DNA of 47,811 nt from positions 1 to 47,811 of the forward strand of contig JBGQDM010000012.1 of the NCBI GenBank assembly GCA_041495845.1, in the 5' to 3' direction. Position 1 is the stretch's first letter. Every line of letters begins with the position of its first letter. Of this stretch, positions 1-8,897 are shown one piece after another. Below the pieces are notes generated by a model. That model was not told the DNA's origin and did no database searches. It was given only the letters and a program-made list of their open reading frames with translations. The stretch is from JBGQDM01 sp041495845 (GTDB lineage Bacteria > Acidobacteriota > Terriglobia > Terriglobales > Acidobacteriaceae). A program made the translations under genes and the position numbers.

Positions 1-2
1 AA

Positions 3-896
3 ATCCGTCTGAAGTCGATGAGCTGGGGGGTGGGCGTTCTACTGGCGGTGGTGGCTGCTTACGGGGTCGTGGCCGTGGGATTGTTTCGCAACCTGCACTT
101 TGTTTTGCCGGTGGTGGCGCCAGTGCTGGCGCTGGCGTTGACCTACGGTTCTTCGACGGCGGTGCGCTACATCACCACGGGGCGCGAATTGCGACGGACA
201 CGCGGCATGCTCGACCGCTACATCGCTCCCCAACTCGTGGATTACGTAATGAGCCACATCGAGACCATCAACCTGAAGGGCGACAAGCGCGAGCTGACCA
301 TCCTCATGTCCGATGTGCGCAATTTCACCACCATGACGGAGAAGTCAGACCCGGTCGAGCTCATCGCGCTGTTGGATGACTACCTGGCGGCCATGACGGA
401 AATCATCTTCAAACACAACGGAATTGTGGACAAATTCATTGGCGACGGAATTCTGGCATACTGGGGCGCGTTCACTCCGGAACTGAACCACGCCGAAGAA
501 GCCTCGCGGGCGGCGTTGGAGATGCTGGAGCGGCTGGAACAACTAAACCAGCAATGGGCCGCGCAGGGCAAGGGTCCGATTGCGATTGGAATCGGAATCA
601 ACACGGGAACGGTAATCTTCGGTAATATCGGGCGGGGTAAGAAGATCGAGTTCACGGTCATTGGCGACGCGGTAAATCTGGCGGCGCGGCTGGAAAGCTT
701 GAACAAGGAATTCGGCACGCACGCCCTCATCAGCGACGAGACGCGGAAGCGGCTGGCGCCAACTGCGCAGGTGCGGGCCTTGGGCGGAGTCAAGGTCAAG
801 GGGAAGACCATCGAGACCACCGTGTTTGAGCTGCTCGCACTGGATGGTGCAGCGGCTCCGGTAGATGAAGAAGTCCCGTCCAAAGCTGGGGCATAA
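3..896 (+). CDS. Class III adenylate cyclase, C-terminal part (5' end outside window)
   Basis: The reading frame is open to the window edge, so this is the 3' part of a longer gene; the first ATG inside is at 18. It encodes two hydrophobic segments (about residues 5-25 and 28-50 from that ATG), a short linker, then a catalytic domain. Visible motifs are SDVRNFT with a metal-binding Asp, DKFIGDGILAYWG with the adenine-selecting Lys and second metal region, and FTVIGDAVNLAARLES with the substrate Thr and the transition-state Asn/Arg pair. Lys and Thr favour ATP over GTP. In this family, membrane helices directly before the catalytic domain usually follow an extracytoplasmic CHASE2 sensor, which would lie upstream; that is inference. 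It would make cAMP at the inner membrane face. The stop lies 25 bases before the next gene's start. Confidence 0.9.
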   Translation: MRLKSMSWGVGVLLAVVAAYGVVAVGLFRNLHFVLPVVAPVLALALTYGSSTAVRYITTGRELRRTRGMLDRYIAPQLVDYVMSHIETINLKGDKRELTILMSDVRNFTTMTEKSDPVELIALLDDYLAAMTEIIFKHNGIVDKFIGDGILAYWGAFTPELNHAEEASRAALEMLERLEQLNQQWAAQGKGPIAIGIGINTGTVIFGNIGRGKKIEFTVIGDAVNLAARLESLNKEFGTHALISDETRKRLAPTAQVRALGGVKVKGKTIETTVFELLALDGAAAPVDEEVPSKAGA

Positions 897-921
897 CCGG
901 CACGACGTAACGGAGGGAAAG

Positions 922-1467
922 ATGATCAGGCGACGCAGGTGGGTCTTAGCGGCGGCATTCTGGGCAGCGGCGGGGCTAACGTTGCCGGCGAGCGCCAGCT
1001 TCCAACAGCCGCAAACGCCGCAGAATGATCCGGCGCAGACGCAGGAACAGACCGACAAGGACAAGAAGGATAAGAAGAAAGACACAAAGGATTCCAAGAA
1101 GACGCAAGGACAGCCTCAAGGGCAGGGCCAAGGTCAAGGGCAGCCCCAGCAAAATCAAGGTCAGGGCCAGGCCCAGCCTAGCAAACCCGCCACCCAGCCC
1201 GGCAGCAAGCCGGCGCCATTGTTTGGCGGGTCGCTGAACTTGAAATCGTCGCGGCAGTCGAAGGACGTTGCGACTCTGGGGTTCAACGGACTGGATCCGA
1301 ATGGGCAAGTACAGAAGGGCTTCCTGACCGCAGCGGCGACGGGCGCGGACACCGCGCGGGCGCAGCAGGTAACGCGGACGACGGTCAACCAGGAAGAGCT
1401 GACTGCGTTCCTGCAGGAAGGCAGTCTCAATCCGCAGGCAGCGGCAGCGCGGGCGGAAGGGAGATAG
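922..1467 (+). CDS. Secreted Gln/Lys-rich low-complexity protein
   Basis: This 181-residue protein starts at ATG 922, which has GGAGGG just upstream; an in-frame ATG at 865 would overlap the cyclase gene. A basic N-terminus (RRRR) and a hydrophobic stretch ending near ASAS look like a signal peptide. A Lys/Asp-rich block and a block of repeated GQ/PQ units follow, then a less biased C-terminal third containing GFNGLDPNGQ. No known domain is recognised. The stop codon overlaps the AGGAGG ribosome site of the M48 protease gene, so the two genes are probably co-transcribed. It could be an envelope linker or a partner of the protease. Function is unknown. Confidence 0.7.
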   Translation: MIRRRRWVLAAAFWAAAGLTLPASASFQQPQTPQNDPAQTQEQTDKDKKDKKKDTKDSKKTQGQPQGQGQGQGQPQQNQGQGQAQPSKPATQPGSKPAPLFGGSLNLKSSRQSKDVATLGFNGLDPNGQVQKGFLTAAATGADTARAQQVTRTTVNQEELTAFLQEGSLNPQAAAARAEGR

Positions 1468-1477
1468 GAGGCGAATC

Positions 1478-2473
1478 ATGCGGACAAAACTCATTGCGGT
1501 GACGGTTCTGCTGGCTTCCCTGCTGTTTTCGCTTCCCGCTGCCGCGCAGTTGGGTGACATCATCAAGAAAGCGCAAAAGGTTAAGAAAGCAGTGGACATC
1601 TACACCCCGTGGACACCCGAACAGGAAACGGCGATTGGGGAAGCCTCGGCGGCGAAGATGATCAACATCTTCGGACTCTATGAAGATCCGCAGATGGTGA
1701 AGTACGTCAACCTGGTAGGGAATGCGGTAGCGCGGCAGGGAGTGCGCGGAGTGCAGTTTCACTTTGGCATTCTGGACACAGAGGCGGTCACCGCGGTGTC
1801 ACTGCCGGGAGGCTATGTTTTCCTGACCCGGGGCGCGCTGGCCAATATGAAGAACGAGGCGGAACTGGCGGGCACGCTGGCCCACGAGATCGCGCACGTG
1901 GACCGGCGGCATCTGGAAAAGCAGGTGCGAACGCAGAAAACGATTAATTTTGCCAAAGAGGAAGCGGCTTCGCGTGTGCCCGCCGGCGCACAGTTGATTG
2001 CCATCGCGGGCGAAGTCATCAAGAACGCATTGACCATGCAGGTGAGCCGCGACGGCGAAAACGAGGCGGACAAGGTGGGCATGGACCTGGCGGCGCGCGC
2101 GGGATACAACGCGGGTGGGTTGCGGGACTTTTTGCAGGTGTTGGCGGCCGCATCGGCCAATGAGGCCAACCGCCGGCAACTCGGTTTGTGGGGCAGCACC
2201 CATCCCCCGCTAGCTGACCGCGTGGCCGCTCTGACGTCGCAAATGGCAAACTATCCGACCGAGGGCCAGTCCCTGACCGAACGCTTTAACTGGTATGTGA
2301 ATCCACTGACCTTCAACAGAGGCCCGGCCCCGGCAGCAGCCGCCGCGCCCGCCGCGCCCAGCGGGGGCGGGGGCGGGATTGAAGTCGATGGCGTCGTGCG
2401 GAATGGGGCCATTGTCCTGCAAGGAGTGAAACTGCCGGACGGAACCAAGGTCAAAGTACGTATCGTGCAGTAA
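1478..2473 (+). CDS. M48 family zinc metalloprotease, secreted
   Basis: The 331-residue product begins with a clear signal peptide ending around PAAAQ (residues 1-24). The HEIAH zinc motif lies at 136-140 and the third-ligand ENEAD motif at 194-198, as in M48 peptidases related to BepA/LoiP and Oma1. The C-terminus has a Pro/Ala/Gly linker followed by a short beta-rich tail (GVKLPDGTKVKVRIVQ). An exported soluble M48 peptidase probably works in periplasmic or outer-membrane protein quality control; that role comes from the family. AGGAGG at 1466-1471 is a strong ribosome site six bases from the ATG. No transmembrane anchor is visible beyond the signal peptide. Confidence 0.92.
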   Translation: MRTKLIAVTVLLASLLFSLPAAAQLGDIIKKAQKVKKAVDIYTPWTPEQETAIGEASAAKMINIFGLYEDPQMVKYVNLVGNAVARQGVRGVQFHFGILDTEAVTAVSLPGGYVFLTRGALANMKNEAELAGTLAHEIAHVDRRHLEKQVRTQKTINFAKEEAASRVPAGAQLIAIAGEVIKNALTMQVSRDGENEADKVGMDLAARAGYNAGGLRDFLQVLAAASANEANRRQLGLWGSTHPPLADRVAALTSQMANYPTEGQSLTERFNWYVNPLTFNRGPAPAAAAAPAAPSGGGGGIEVDGVVRNGAIVLQGVKLPDGTKVKVRIVQ

Positions 2474-2574
2474 GCGGCTTCGGCGAATCCGTCAGCAACC
2501 AGGCTGGGCCGCAACTATTCTTGCAACCTCTGGCCTGGCGGAACGTCCAATCCGTCGTGACTCCTCACTATGGA

Positions 2575-5280
2575 ATGCGCATGACTTCTTTGAAGCTGGG
2601 CCGGCCCGGAGTGCTACTCCGGGCTTTTTTTTCGATGCTGGGACTGTGCGGCTTGATGGCGGCGCAGGTTTCTCCGGACAAACCGCTGCCCCAGGATGCT
2701 GGCACTGCCGGACTGCGTCTGGAGTTGCGCCGTCTCGCCACCACGGCGCGCATGTTGCACACCACCGCCCACCCGGATGATGAGGATGGCGGCATGATGA
2801 CGCTCGAAGCCCGCGGCAGTGGCGTCAGCGTCACCCTGCTGACCCTGACTCGCGGCGAAGGCGGACAAAACAAAGTGGGGAGCAGCCTGTTCGATTCCCT
2901 GGGCGTGTTGCGCACGCTGGAACTGCTGGCCGCGGGGCGCAACTACGGCGTGGAGCTGCGCTTTTCGCGCGTGGCTGACTTCGGCTATTCGAAAACCGTG
3001 GACGAAACTCTGGAAAAGTGGAACGGCCGTGTGGTCCCACTGGCTGACATCGTTCGCATGATCCGGACGCTTCGGCCGGATGTGGTGGTGGCCCGCTTTA
3101 CCGGCACCACTCGCGACGGACACGGAAATCACCAGGCTTCGGCCGTCCTAACGCGGGAGGCTTTTCGCGCCGCCGGTGACCCTAGCCGTTTCCCGGAGCA
3201 ACTCCAAGAAGGACTGCTGCCGTGGCAGGCCAAGAAGCTGTATATGGGTCGGCTTTGCTGGAACGACTGGAACGAATGTGAGAAGGACTACACGCTCAAG
3301 CTGAACACTGGCGGCAAAGATGGGGACCTGGGCGGGTCGGCCATCCAATTTGCGATGGCAGGTTTGCGGCACCAGCTTTCGCAGGGCGCGGCCGGCTGGA
3401 GTGTGGAGCCGGGCGATTGGTGGAGTTACTACAAACTGGTGGATTCAGTTCTGCCGCCTACCGCTGACGCCAGCGGACACGAAAAGAGTTTCTTCGACGG
3501 ACTGGACACAAGTCTGCCCGCGCTGGCGTTGCGCCTGGGGAACGAGGAACCTAAAGCTGCGTTTCTCGCGCCTGGGTTGCGCGAAGTGGAGCAACTCGTG
3601 AGGCGGGCAACGGCCCAACCGGATGCAGCCGCCGAACCGCTGCTGGCAGCACAGACGAAGCTGGCCGAGTTAGCGGCGCGACTTGAAACTTCCGGGGTGA
3701 GTGAAGCGGCGAAGCAAGATGTTCTCGGACGACTGCGGCAGAAACAAGCACAGTGCGAACGAGCGTCCGTGCTGGCGTTGGGTCTTTCGCTGGAAGCGAA
3801 AATCGAAGCAACAGGATCGGCTGCGGCTTCGACGGCAGTTTCGCCTGGAGAAACCTTCACCATCGCCGCGCACCTGCACAACGGCTCGAAGCAACTGGTG
3901 ACCGTCAGCGATCTGCAGCCCGACCTGCCACCGGGATACGTAATCGATTCCGAGAGTGCTGTCCGCACTCTGCCGCCGGGAGCGGACGCAGAGGCGAAGT
4001 TTACGGTGCGCGTACCTGAGCGAGCGGAATTGACGCGACCGTATTGGCACCGCAACGATCCCCAGACCGAGACGCTTAACCTCATCGACGAGCCTCGATA
4101 TCTGATGCTTCCCTTCCCGCCCCCGCCGTTTGGTGTGAGCGCTCAGTTTGGAGTCGGAGAGAAGAAAAGCGCGCCCGGGCGGATTTCCGCCACGGTCATG
4201 GCGCCCTTCCGCGATGAGAAAGACAATGCGCGCTGGCGCCCACTGGCAGTGGTACCCGCATTTTCTGTGCTGGTGGAACCGCTGTCGCAGGTGATTTCTC
4301 TGACCGGCACAGGCAAGTGCACAGTGAAAGTCAATGTGACCTCGAATCTCGCTGGCGACGCACCCGGTGCCACGCTTCGTTTGGAGGTCCCCGAAGGCTG
4401 GCAAGTAGAACCGGCGGAGATCGCGGTACATCTCGCCAAGCGAGGCGAGAGCCAGAGCCTCACGTTTCAAGTCACACCGCGCAACTTGCGGGAGGGACGA
4501 CTCGACCTGCACGCGGTACTACGTTTCGGCGGCAAGGAGTATCGCGAAGCCTATACCCTGATCACGCGCGAAGATCTGGCTAGCTTCCACTACTACCAGG
4601 CAGCGACACAAAAGCTGAGCGTGGTGGACGTGAAGGTCCCTGCAAAAATCAGGATTGGTTACATCATGGGCGCCGGTGACGAAATTCCTGTGGTGCTCGC
4701 GCAGCTCGGCCTGGATGTTGAACTGATCCCGGCGGTTGATCTGGCCAAGGCTGACCTGGGGCGGTATGGAACGATCGTGCTCGGCATTCGTGCCTATGAC
4801 ACACAGAAGGCGCTGGTGACGGCCAACCAGCGGTTGCTGGACTACGTTGCCGGCGGAGGCACAGTAATCGTGCAGTACAACGCCAGCGCATCGGACTTCA
4901 ACGCGGGCAAGTTTACGCCGTATCCAGCGCAGTTGAGCCGTTCCCGGGTGAGCGTGGAAAATGCGACAGTGACCATGCTGGCGTCGGGAGAGTCTGTGTT
5001 TCATTTCCCCAACGAAATTACCGCGCGCGATTTTGATGGCTGGGTGCAGGAACGCGGATTGAATTTCATGGAGTCGTGGGACAGCCATTACACACCACTC
5101 TTGGAAGCCCATGATCCGGGAGAGGCGGCGCAGAAGGGCGGCATGCTGCTGGCGAAGGTGGGAAAAGGCACGTACATCTACACCGGCTATGCATTCTTCC
5201 GGCAACTGCCGGCGGGGGTACCGGGCGCGGTGCGGCTCTTTGTGAATCTGCTGAGCGCGGGGCACGAGGAGAAAAACTAG
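2575..5280 (+). CDS. Secreted PIG-L (LmbE-like) family deacetylase, multidomain
   Basis: About 901 residues from ATG 2575. The N-terminal PIG-L domain (about 60-280) shows AHPDDE with the zinc His/Asp and catalytic Asp, and later HGNHQAS with the distal zinc His. PIG-L enzymes remove acetyl groups from N-acetylglucosamine-type sugars. A middle part (about 430-680) looks like beta-sandwich modules, including an NPCBM/NEW3-like stretch. The C-terminal ~230 residues, starting near IRIGYIMGAGDEIP, resemble the amidotransferase/ThuA-like fold without an obvious catalytic Cys. Residues 1-31 could be a signal peptide. The start is uncertain: 2575 and 2581 have only a GGA as ribosome site, and a strong terminator sits at 2604-2632, so ATG 2635 is possible. 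The substrate may be an extracellular glycan; that is inference. Confidence 0.85.
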   Translation: MRMTSLKLGRPGVLLRAFFSMLGLCGLMAAQVSPDKPLPQDAGTAGLRLELRRLATTARMLHTTAHPDDEDGGMMTLEARGSGVSVTLLTLTRGEGGQNKVGSSLFDSLGVLRTLELLAAGRNYGVELRFSRVADFGYSKTVDETLEKWNGRVVPLADIVRMIRTLRPDVVVARFTGTTRDGHGNHQASAVLTREAFRAAGDPSRFPEQLQEGLLPWQAKKLYMGRLCWNDWNECEKDYTLKLNTGGKDGDLGGSAIQFAMAGLRHQLSQGAAGWSVEPGDWWSYYKLVDSVLPPTADASGHEKSFFDGLDTSLPALALRLGNEEPKAAFLAPGLREVEQLVRRATAQPDAAAEPLLAAQTKLAELAARLETSGVSEAAKQDVLGRLRQKQAQCERASVLALGLSLEAKIEATGSAAASTAVSPGETFTIAAHLHNGSKQLVTVSDLQPDLPPGYVIDSESAVRTLPPGADAEAKFTVRVPERAELTRPYWHRNDPQTETLNLIDEPRYLMLPFPPPPFGVSAQFGVGEKKSAPGRISATVMAPFRDEKDNARWRPLAVVPAFSVLVEPLSQVISLTGTGKCTVKVNVTSNLAGDAPGATLRLEVPEGWQVEPAEIAVHLAKRGESQSLTFQVTPRNLREGRLDLHAVLRFGGKEYREAYTLITREDLASFHYYQAATQKLSVVDVKVPAKIRIGYIMGAGDEIPVVLAQLGLDVELIPAVDLAKADLGRYGTIVLGIRAYDTQKALVTANQRLLDYVAGGGTVIVQYNASASDFNAGKFTPYPAQLSRSRVSVENATVTMLASGESVFHFPNEITARDFDGWVQERGLNFMESWDSHYTPLLEAHDPGEAAQKGGMLLAKVGKGTYIYTGYAFFRQLPAGVPGAVRLFVNLLSAGHEEKN
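2604..2632 (+). terminator. Intrinsic terminator overlapping the PIG-L gene start
   Basis: A perfect 9-bp GC-rich stem (2604-2612 pairing with 2616-2624) closes a 3-base loop and is followed by eight T residues (2625-2632). This is a textbook Rho-independent terminator about 130 bases after the M48 stop. It lies inside the open frame of the next gene: ATGs at 2575 and 2581 are upstream of it and the ATG at 2635 is just downstream. See the findings for the two readings. Confidence 0.8.
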
Positions 5281-5284
5281 CCGC

Positions 5285-6745
5285 GTGCCCACTGAGAACA
5301 CCGCCGGCGGGCCTCAACTCGAACGTGGCATCGGGTTGGTAAGTGCCACCGCGCTCAACGTGATCGACATGATCGGGGTGGGGCCGTTCATCACCATCCC
5401 GCTTATTGTGAGCGCGGCGGGCGGGCCGCAGGCGATGCTCGGCTGGATCGTAGGCGCGGTGCTGGCGCTCTGCGACGGACTGGTATGGGCAGAACTGGGC
5501 GCGGCCATGCCCAACGCCGGCGGATCCTATCAGTATCTGCGGGAAATGTACGGCAGCAGAAAGCTGGGACGGCTGCTGTCATTTCTCTTCATCTGGCAGC
5601 TTTCCTTCAGCGCACCGCTCTCGATTGCTTCGGGATGTGTGGGGCTGGCGCGTTATGCGGCGTTCTTCTGGCCGCGTCTGGAGACGGTGGTTTCGGCGCG
5701 TGAGTTTTTTCTGCCGCTGCCCTTCATCGGAAGTCTGCAAGTGCGCTGGCTCATCAACGGGGAGACGTGGCTGGCGATTGGCGTGCTGGGATTGGCAACC
5801 GCGCTGCTCTACCGGAAAATCAGCGCGGTCGGCTGGATTTCCCGCGTGCTGGCGGTGGTCGTGCTGGGAACCATTGCCTGGATCATCTTCGCCGGACTGA
5901 CCCACTTTGACCGTCGCCTGGCGTTCAGTTTTCCGCCGGGCGCATTTCGCCTTTCGCACTCATTTTTCACCGGCATGGGAAGTGCTCTGTTGATCGCCAC
6001 CTATGACTACTGGGGCTACTACAACGTTTGTTTCCTGGGCGGGGAGATTCGCAATCCGGGCAAGAACATTCCGCGAGCGCTGCTGCTTTCGATTGTGCTG
6101 GTGGGCAGTCTATATATCGTGATGAACACCAGCATTCTAGGCGTGGTGCCGTGGACGGAGATGGTGGCGGCGGCCAAGTCGGATACGCGCTTTTACATTG
6201 TTTCGGTCTTCATTCAGCGGCTCTACGGCCCCTGGGCGGCGTATCTGGCGACGGCGCTGGTGATGTGGACGGCGTTTGCCTCGGTCTTTTCGCTGCTGCT
6301 CGGATATTCGCGCGTCCCTTACGCCGCGGCAGTGGATGGGAACTACTTCAAAGTCTTGGGCCAGCTGCACCCCAAACATCACATCCCGCACTTCTCGCTG
6401 TTGGCGCTGGCGGCAGTGGCTGCGTTGTTTTGCTTTCTGCGGCTGGCCGACCTGATTGCGGCGCTAGTAGTGATCCGGATTGTGTTGCAGTTTTTGATGC
6501 AGGCAGTGGGCATGATTCTTTATCGTTGGCGGCGGCCGGAAGTGGAACGGCCCTTCAAGATGTGGCTGTTTCCCTTACCCGCGCTGGTGGCGTGCGCCGG
6601 CTTTGGATTTATCCTGCGCTTCCGGCCAGATTTTTTCCGCGAAATCCGCTATGCGTTGCTCGTGCTGGTCAGCGGAGTAGCGATCTTCATGGTGCGTTCG
6701 TGGCGGCGGCAGGAGTGGCCGTTCGCGGCTGAGGCGCAGAGCTGA
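5285..6745 (+). CDS. APC superfamily amino acid permease
   Basis: This 486-residue, very hydrophobic protein has about 12 membrane segments. It opens with the helix-1 signature of APC transporters (VSATALNVIDMIGVGPFI) and has the downstream NAGGSYQYLREMYG segment seen in this superfamily. It probably moves an amino acid or polyamine by proton symport or exchange; the substrate cannot be read from sequence. The GTG start lies four bases after the PIG-L stop, and the MFS gene follows two bases after its stop, so PIG-L, permease and MFS exporter look like one transcription unit. Confidence 0.9.
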   Translation: MPTENTAGGPQLERGIGLVSATALNVIDMIGVGPFITIPLIVSAAGGPQAMLGWIVGAVLALCDGLVWAELGAAMPNAGGSYQYLREMYGSRKLGRLLSFLFIWQLSFSAPLSIASGCVGLARYAAFFWPRLETVVSAREFFLPLPFIGSLQVRWLINGETWLAIGVLGLATALLYRKISAVGWISRVLAVVVLGTIAWIIFAGLTHFDRRLAFSFPPGAFRLSHSFFTGMGSALLIATYDYWGYYNVCFLGGEIRNPGKNIPRALLLSIVLVGSLYIVMNTSILGVVPWTEMVAAAKSDTRFYIVSVFIQRLYGPWAAYLATALVMWTAFASVFSLLLGYSRVPYAAAVDGNYFKVLGQLHPKHHIPHFSLLALAAVAALFCFLRLADLIAALVVIRIVLQFLMQAVGMILYRWRRPEVERPFKMWLFPLPALVACAGFGFILRFRPDFFREIRYALLVLVSGVAIFMVRSWRRQEWPFAAEAQS

Positions 6746-6747
6746 GT

Positions 6748-8019
6748 ATGGGGACGATCGACAAACTCTCGCCCGCCGCAGGAGCCACAAGTCGGCCCCA
6801 AGGTACTGCCCTGGCGCCTTTGCGGGAGCCACTGTTTCGCTGGCTGTGGGGCGCGGCCGTCATCTCCTACACCGGGACGTGGATGCAGAACGTCGGAGCA
6901 GGCTGGCTGATGACGCAGCTCACCCTCTCCCCGCTGATGGTGGGGCTGGTACAGGCGGCGATGGCGCTACCGGTGTTCTTCGTGATTCTTCCTGCCGGCG
7001 CGTTGGCGGACTTGATGGACCGGCGCCGGCTCCTCCTCTTCACCCAAGGCTGGATGGTAATTGCGTCAGCAGTGCTGGGCATTCTCACGCTCACTAGTTG
7101 CGTTTCGCCGTGGGTACTGCTGCTGTTCACGTTCCTGCTGGGTATTGGCGCGGTGATGAATGATCCCGCGTGGCAGGCGATCACGCCGGAGATTGTTACG
7201 CCTGAGAACCACGCCGCGGCGGTGGCCTTGAATTCCGCGGGTTTCAATGTGGCGCGGGCGCTGGGGCCGCCACTGGGCGGGCTGGTGATTGCACTGGCGG
7301 GATCGGGGACGGCTTTCCTACTGAATGCGCTATCGTTCTTTGGCGTGATCCTCTTTCTGGTGCGCTGGGAACGGCCGCACACCCCGGGCGTGGGCCGTGG
7401 GCGCGTGTTCGAAGCGATGAAGGAAGGGATTGCCTACGTGCGCGGAGCGCGGCTGATGCGCGCAGTGCTGGTGCGCGCCGGCGTTTTCAGCGTGGCTGCA
7501 ACGGCGCTGCCGGCGCTGCTGCCGATTGTGGCGCGACCTTATGGCTCGCGCGGATTTGGATTGCTCGTGGGCTTTTTCGGGATGGGGGCACTGGCGGGAG
7601 CGGCCGTGTTGCCACGTCTGCGCAATGCTCTGGCAGTCGATGGCGCGGTGGCAGCAGCGATTCTGCTCTTTGCTGCAACCACGTTTGCTGCCGGGCGCGT
7701 GCAGGGTCTCCCGACCCTGGCCCTTGTGATGTTCGCGGCCGGCACCGCCTGGATCAGCATTCTGGCCTGCCTGAACGTGGCCGCACAGATGACTGCGCCG
7801 GCATGGGTACGAGCCCGGGCGTTGTCGATGTACCTGCTAGTACTGCAGGGCGGGATGGCCTTGGGCAGCGCGGGCTGGGGCGCGGTGGCGGCGCGCGTCG
7901 GGGTGCCAGACACGCTGATGTGGGCGGCGTTGGCGCTGGTCGTCGGCCTGGCGGCCATTCCGGGAAACCGGCTGAGCCGCGAAGAACTGGAACTTGCACC
8001 GGCGCTCGTGCGAGACTGA
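6748..8019 (+). CDS. MFS transporter, EntS-like group
   Basis: The 423-residue protein has about 12 hydrophobic segments. An N-terminal PLFRWLWGAAVISYTGTWMQ stretch and a DRRRLL loop between helices 2 and 3 are typical of the MFS group containing the enterobactin exporter EntS. NDPAWQAITPEIV in the fourth to fifth helix region is also characteristic. It is probably a proton-driven exporter in the inner membrane; the substrate is unknown. It starts two bases after the permease stop, indicating translational coupling. Confidence 0.9.
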   Translation: MGTIDKLSPAAGATSRPQGTALAPLREPLFRWLWGAAVISYTGTWMQNVGAGWLMTQLTLSPLMVGLVQAAMALPVFFVILPAGALADLMDRRRLLLFTQGWMVIASAVLGILTLTSCVSPWVLLLFTFLLGIGAVMNDPAWQAITPEIVTPENHAAAVALNSAGFNVARALGPPLGGLVIALAGSGTAFLLNALSFFGVILFLVRWERPHTPGVGRGRVFEAMKEGIAYVRGARLMRAVLVRAGVFSVAATALPALLPIVARPYGSRGFGLLVGFFGMGALAGAAVLPRLRNALAVDGAVAAAILLFAATTFAAGRVQGLPTLALVMFAAGTAWISILACLNVAAQMTAPAWVRARALSMYLLVLQGGMALGSAGWGAVAARVGVPDTLMWAALALVVGLAAIPGNRLSREELELAPALVRD

Positions 8020-8055
8020 TCCGCTGGGAAAATCACAAAACAATGGGAGAAGCAC

Positions 8056-8616
8056 ATGCGGAAGATTTTTTTGTTGTGCGTGGCAGTCGGTTTGTCTTTG
8101 CTGAGTGCGCAGGCGCAGAGTGGCGCGGCGAAAGAACGTACCATCGCCGCAGAGATGAACGCGAATCTGAAGAATGTTGAGGGAGAGTTCGTGCCCGCGG
8201 CGGAAGCGATGCCGGAGGACAAATTCAATTTTGCCCCCACCGCGGGAGAGTTCAACAAGGCACGCACCTATGCGCAGCAGATCAAGCACGTGGCGGCGGT
8301 GAACTACATGCTGGGCTCAGCCATTCTGGGAGAAAAGTCGCCGGTAGAGTTAGGCGGCGAGAGTGGACCGGATGCGCTGAAGTCCAAAGCGGAAATCGTG
8401 AAGTTCCTGAAAGATTCGTATGCCTATCTACACAAAGCCGTGGACAGCATCACGGCGGCGAATGTGGTGAGCGAGGTGGAGAGTCCGTTTGGGGGCCCGA
8501 AGATGACACGGCTTACCGTGGCTACAATCGGAGTGGCACATTCCTTCGATCACTACGGACAGATGGCGGTGTATCTGCGGATGAACGGGATCATCCCGCC
8601 AGCTAGCCGGCAGTAG
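8056..8616 (+). CDS. Secreted DinB-family four-helix protein
   Basis: This 186-residue protein has a signal peptide (residues 1-22, ending LSAQAQ) and then a DinB-type four-helix bundle. Candidate metal ligands are the His in QIKHVAAVNYML and two His in AHSFDHYGQMAVYLR near the end, matching the spaced three-His pattern of the family. Many DinB proteins are thiol transferases or have unknown roles; the exported form is not assigned a reaction here. GGGAGAAG lies just before the ATG. It is 36 bases after the MFS gene and probably ends this run of plus-strand genes. Confidence 0.85.
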   Translation: MRKIFLLCVAVGLSLLSAQAQSGAAKERTIAAEMNANLKNVEGEFVPAAEAMPEDKFNFAPTAGEFNKARTYAQQIKHVAAVNYMLGSAILGEKSPVELGGESGPDALKSKAEIVKFLKDSYAYLHKAVDSITAANVVSEVESPFGGPKMTRLTVATIGVAHSFDHYGQMAVYLRMNGIIPPASRQ

Positions 8617-8661
8617 CCGACGGTTACGGCTGCGGCCTGGAAACTAAGTGTGTGCGGAGGA

Positions 8662-8689
8662 CGTCCCGGGCGCGGCCGCGCCCGGGACG
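8662..8689. repeat. Perfect 28-bp palindrome
   Basis: The two 14-base halves (8662-8675 and 8676-8689) are exact reverse complements with no spacer. They consist almost only of G and C and include the 8-base GCGGCCGC core. It sits in the 330-bp space between the DinB gene and the GH133 gene and has no T-tract on either side, so it is not a classical terminator. It may be a REP-type palindrome. It falls where a minus-strand gene remnant loses its coding character. Confidence 0.75.
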
Positions 8690-8897
8690 AGTGCTCTTCC
8701 GCGCTGCGGGCCAACGCGGCAAGACGACGGGCGGTTTGCAGCGAACGCTGGTCCACCAGCGTTGCCGGCTGCTCCGGCGAGGTGTTCTCGCGGAGAACGC
8801 TTTCCTGGCCCGGGGCGCTGGTCAGCACGAGTCCGGCGACCGCCAGCGCCGCCAGAATCAGCAAACTCGCGACGATCATCCATTGTCGAGTCTTCAT
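8690..8897 (-). pseudogene. Broken small membrane-anchored protein gene
   Basis: From ATG 8897 the minus strand encodes a convincing N-terminus. A basic start is followed by a hydrophobic helix (about residues 7-26) and a helical region containing LVDQRSLQTARRLAALARSAEE. After about residue 68 the frame becomes Arg/Pro-rich as it runs through the 28-bp palindrome, then into the antisense of the DinB gene up to a stop at 8553. The protein-like part therefore seems truncated, possibly by the palindrome or a deletion. No strong ribosome site is visible. It could be a real short protein; I prefer a remnant. Confidence 0.4.
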
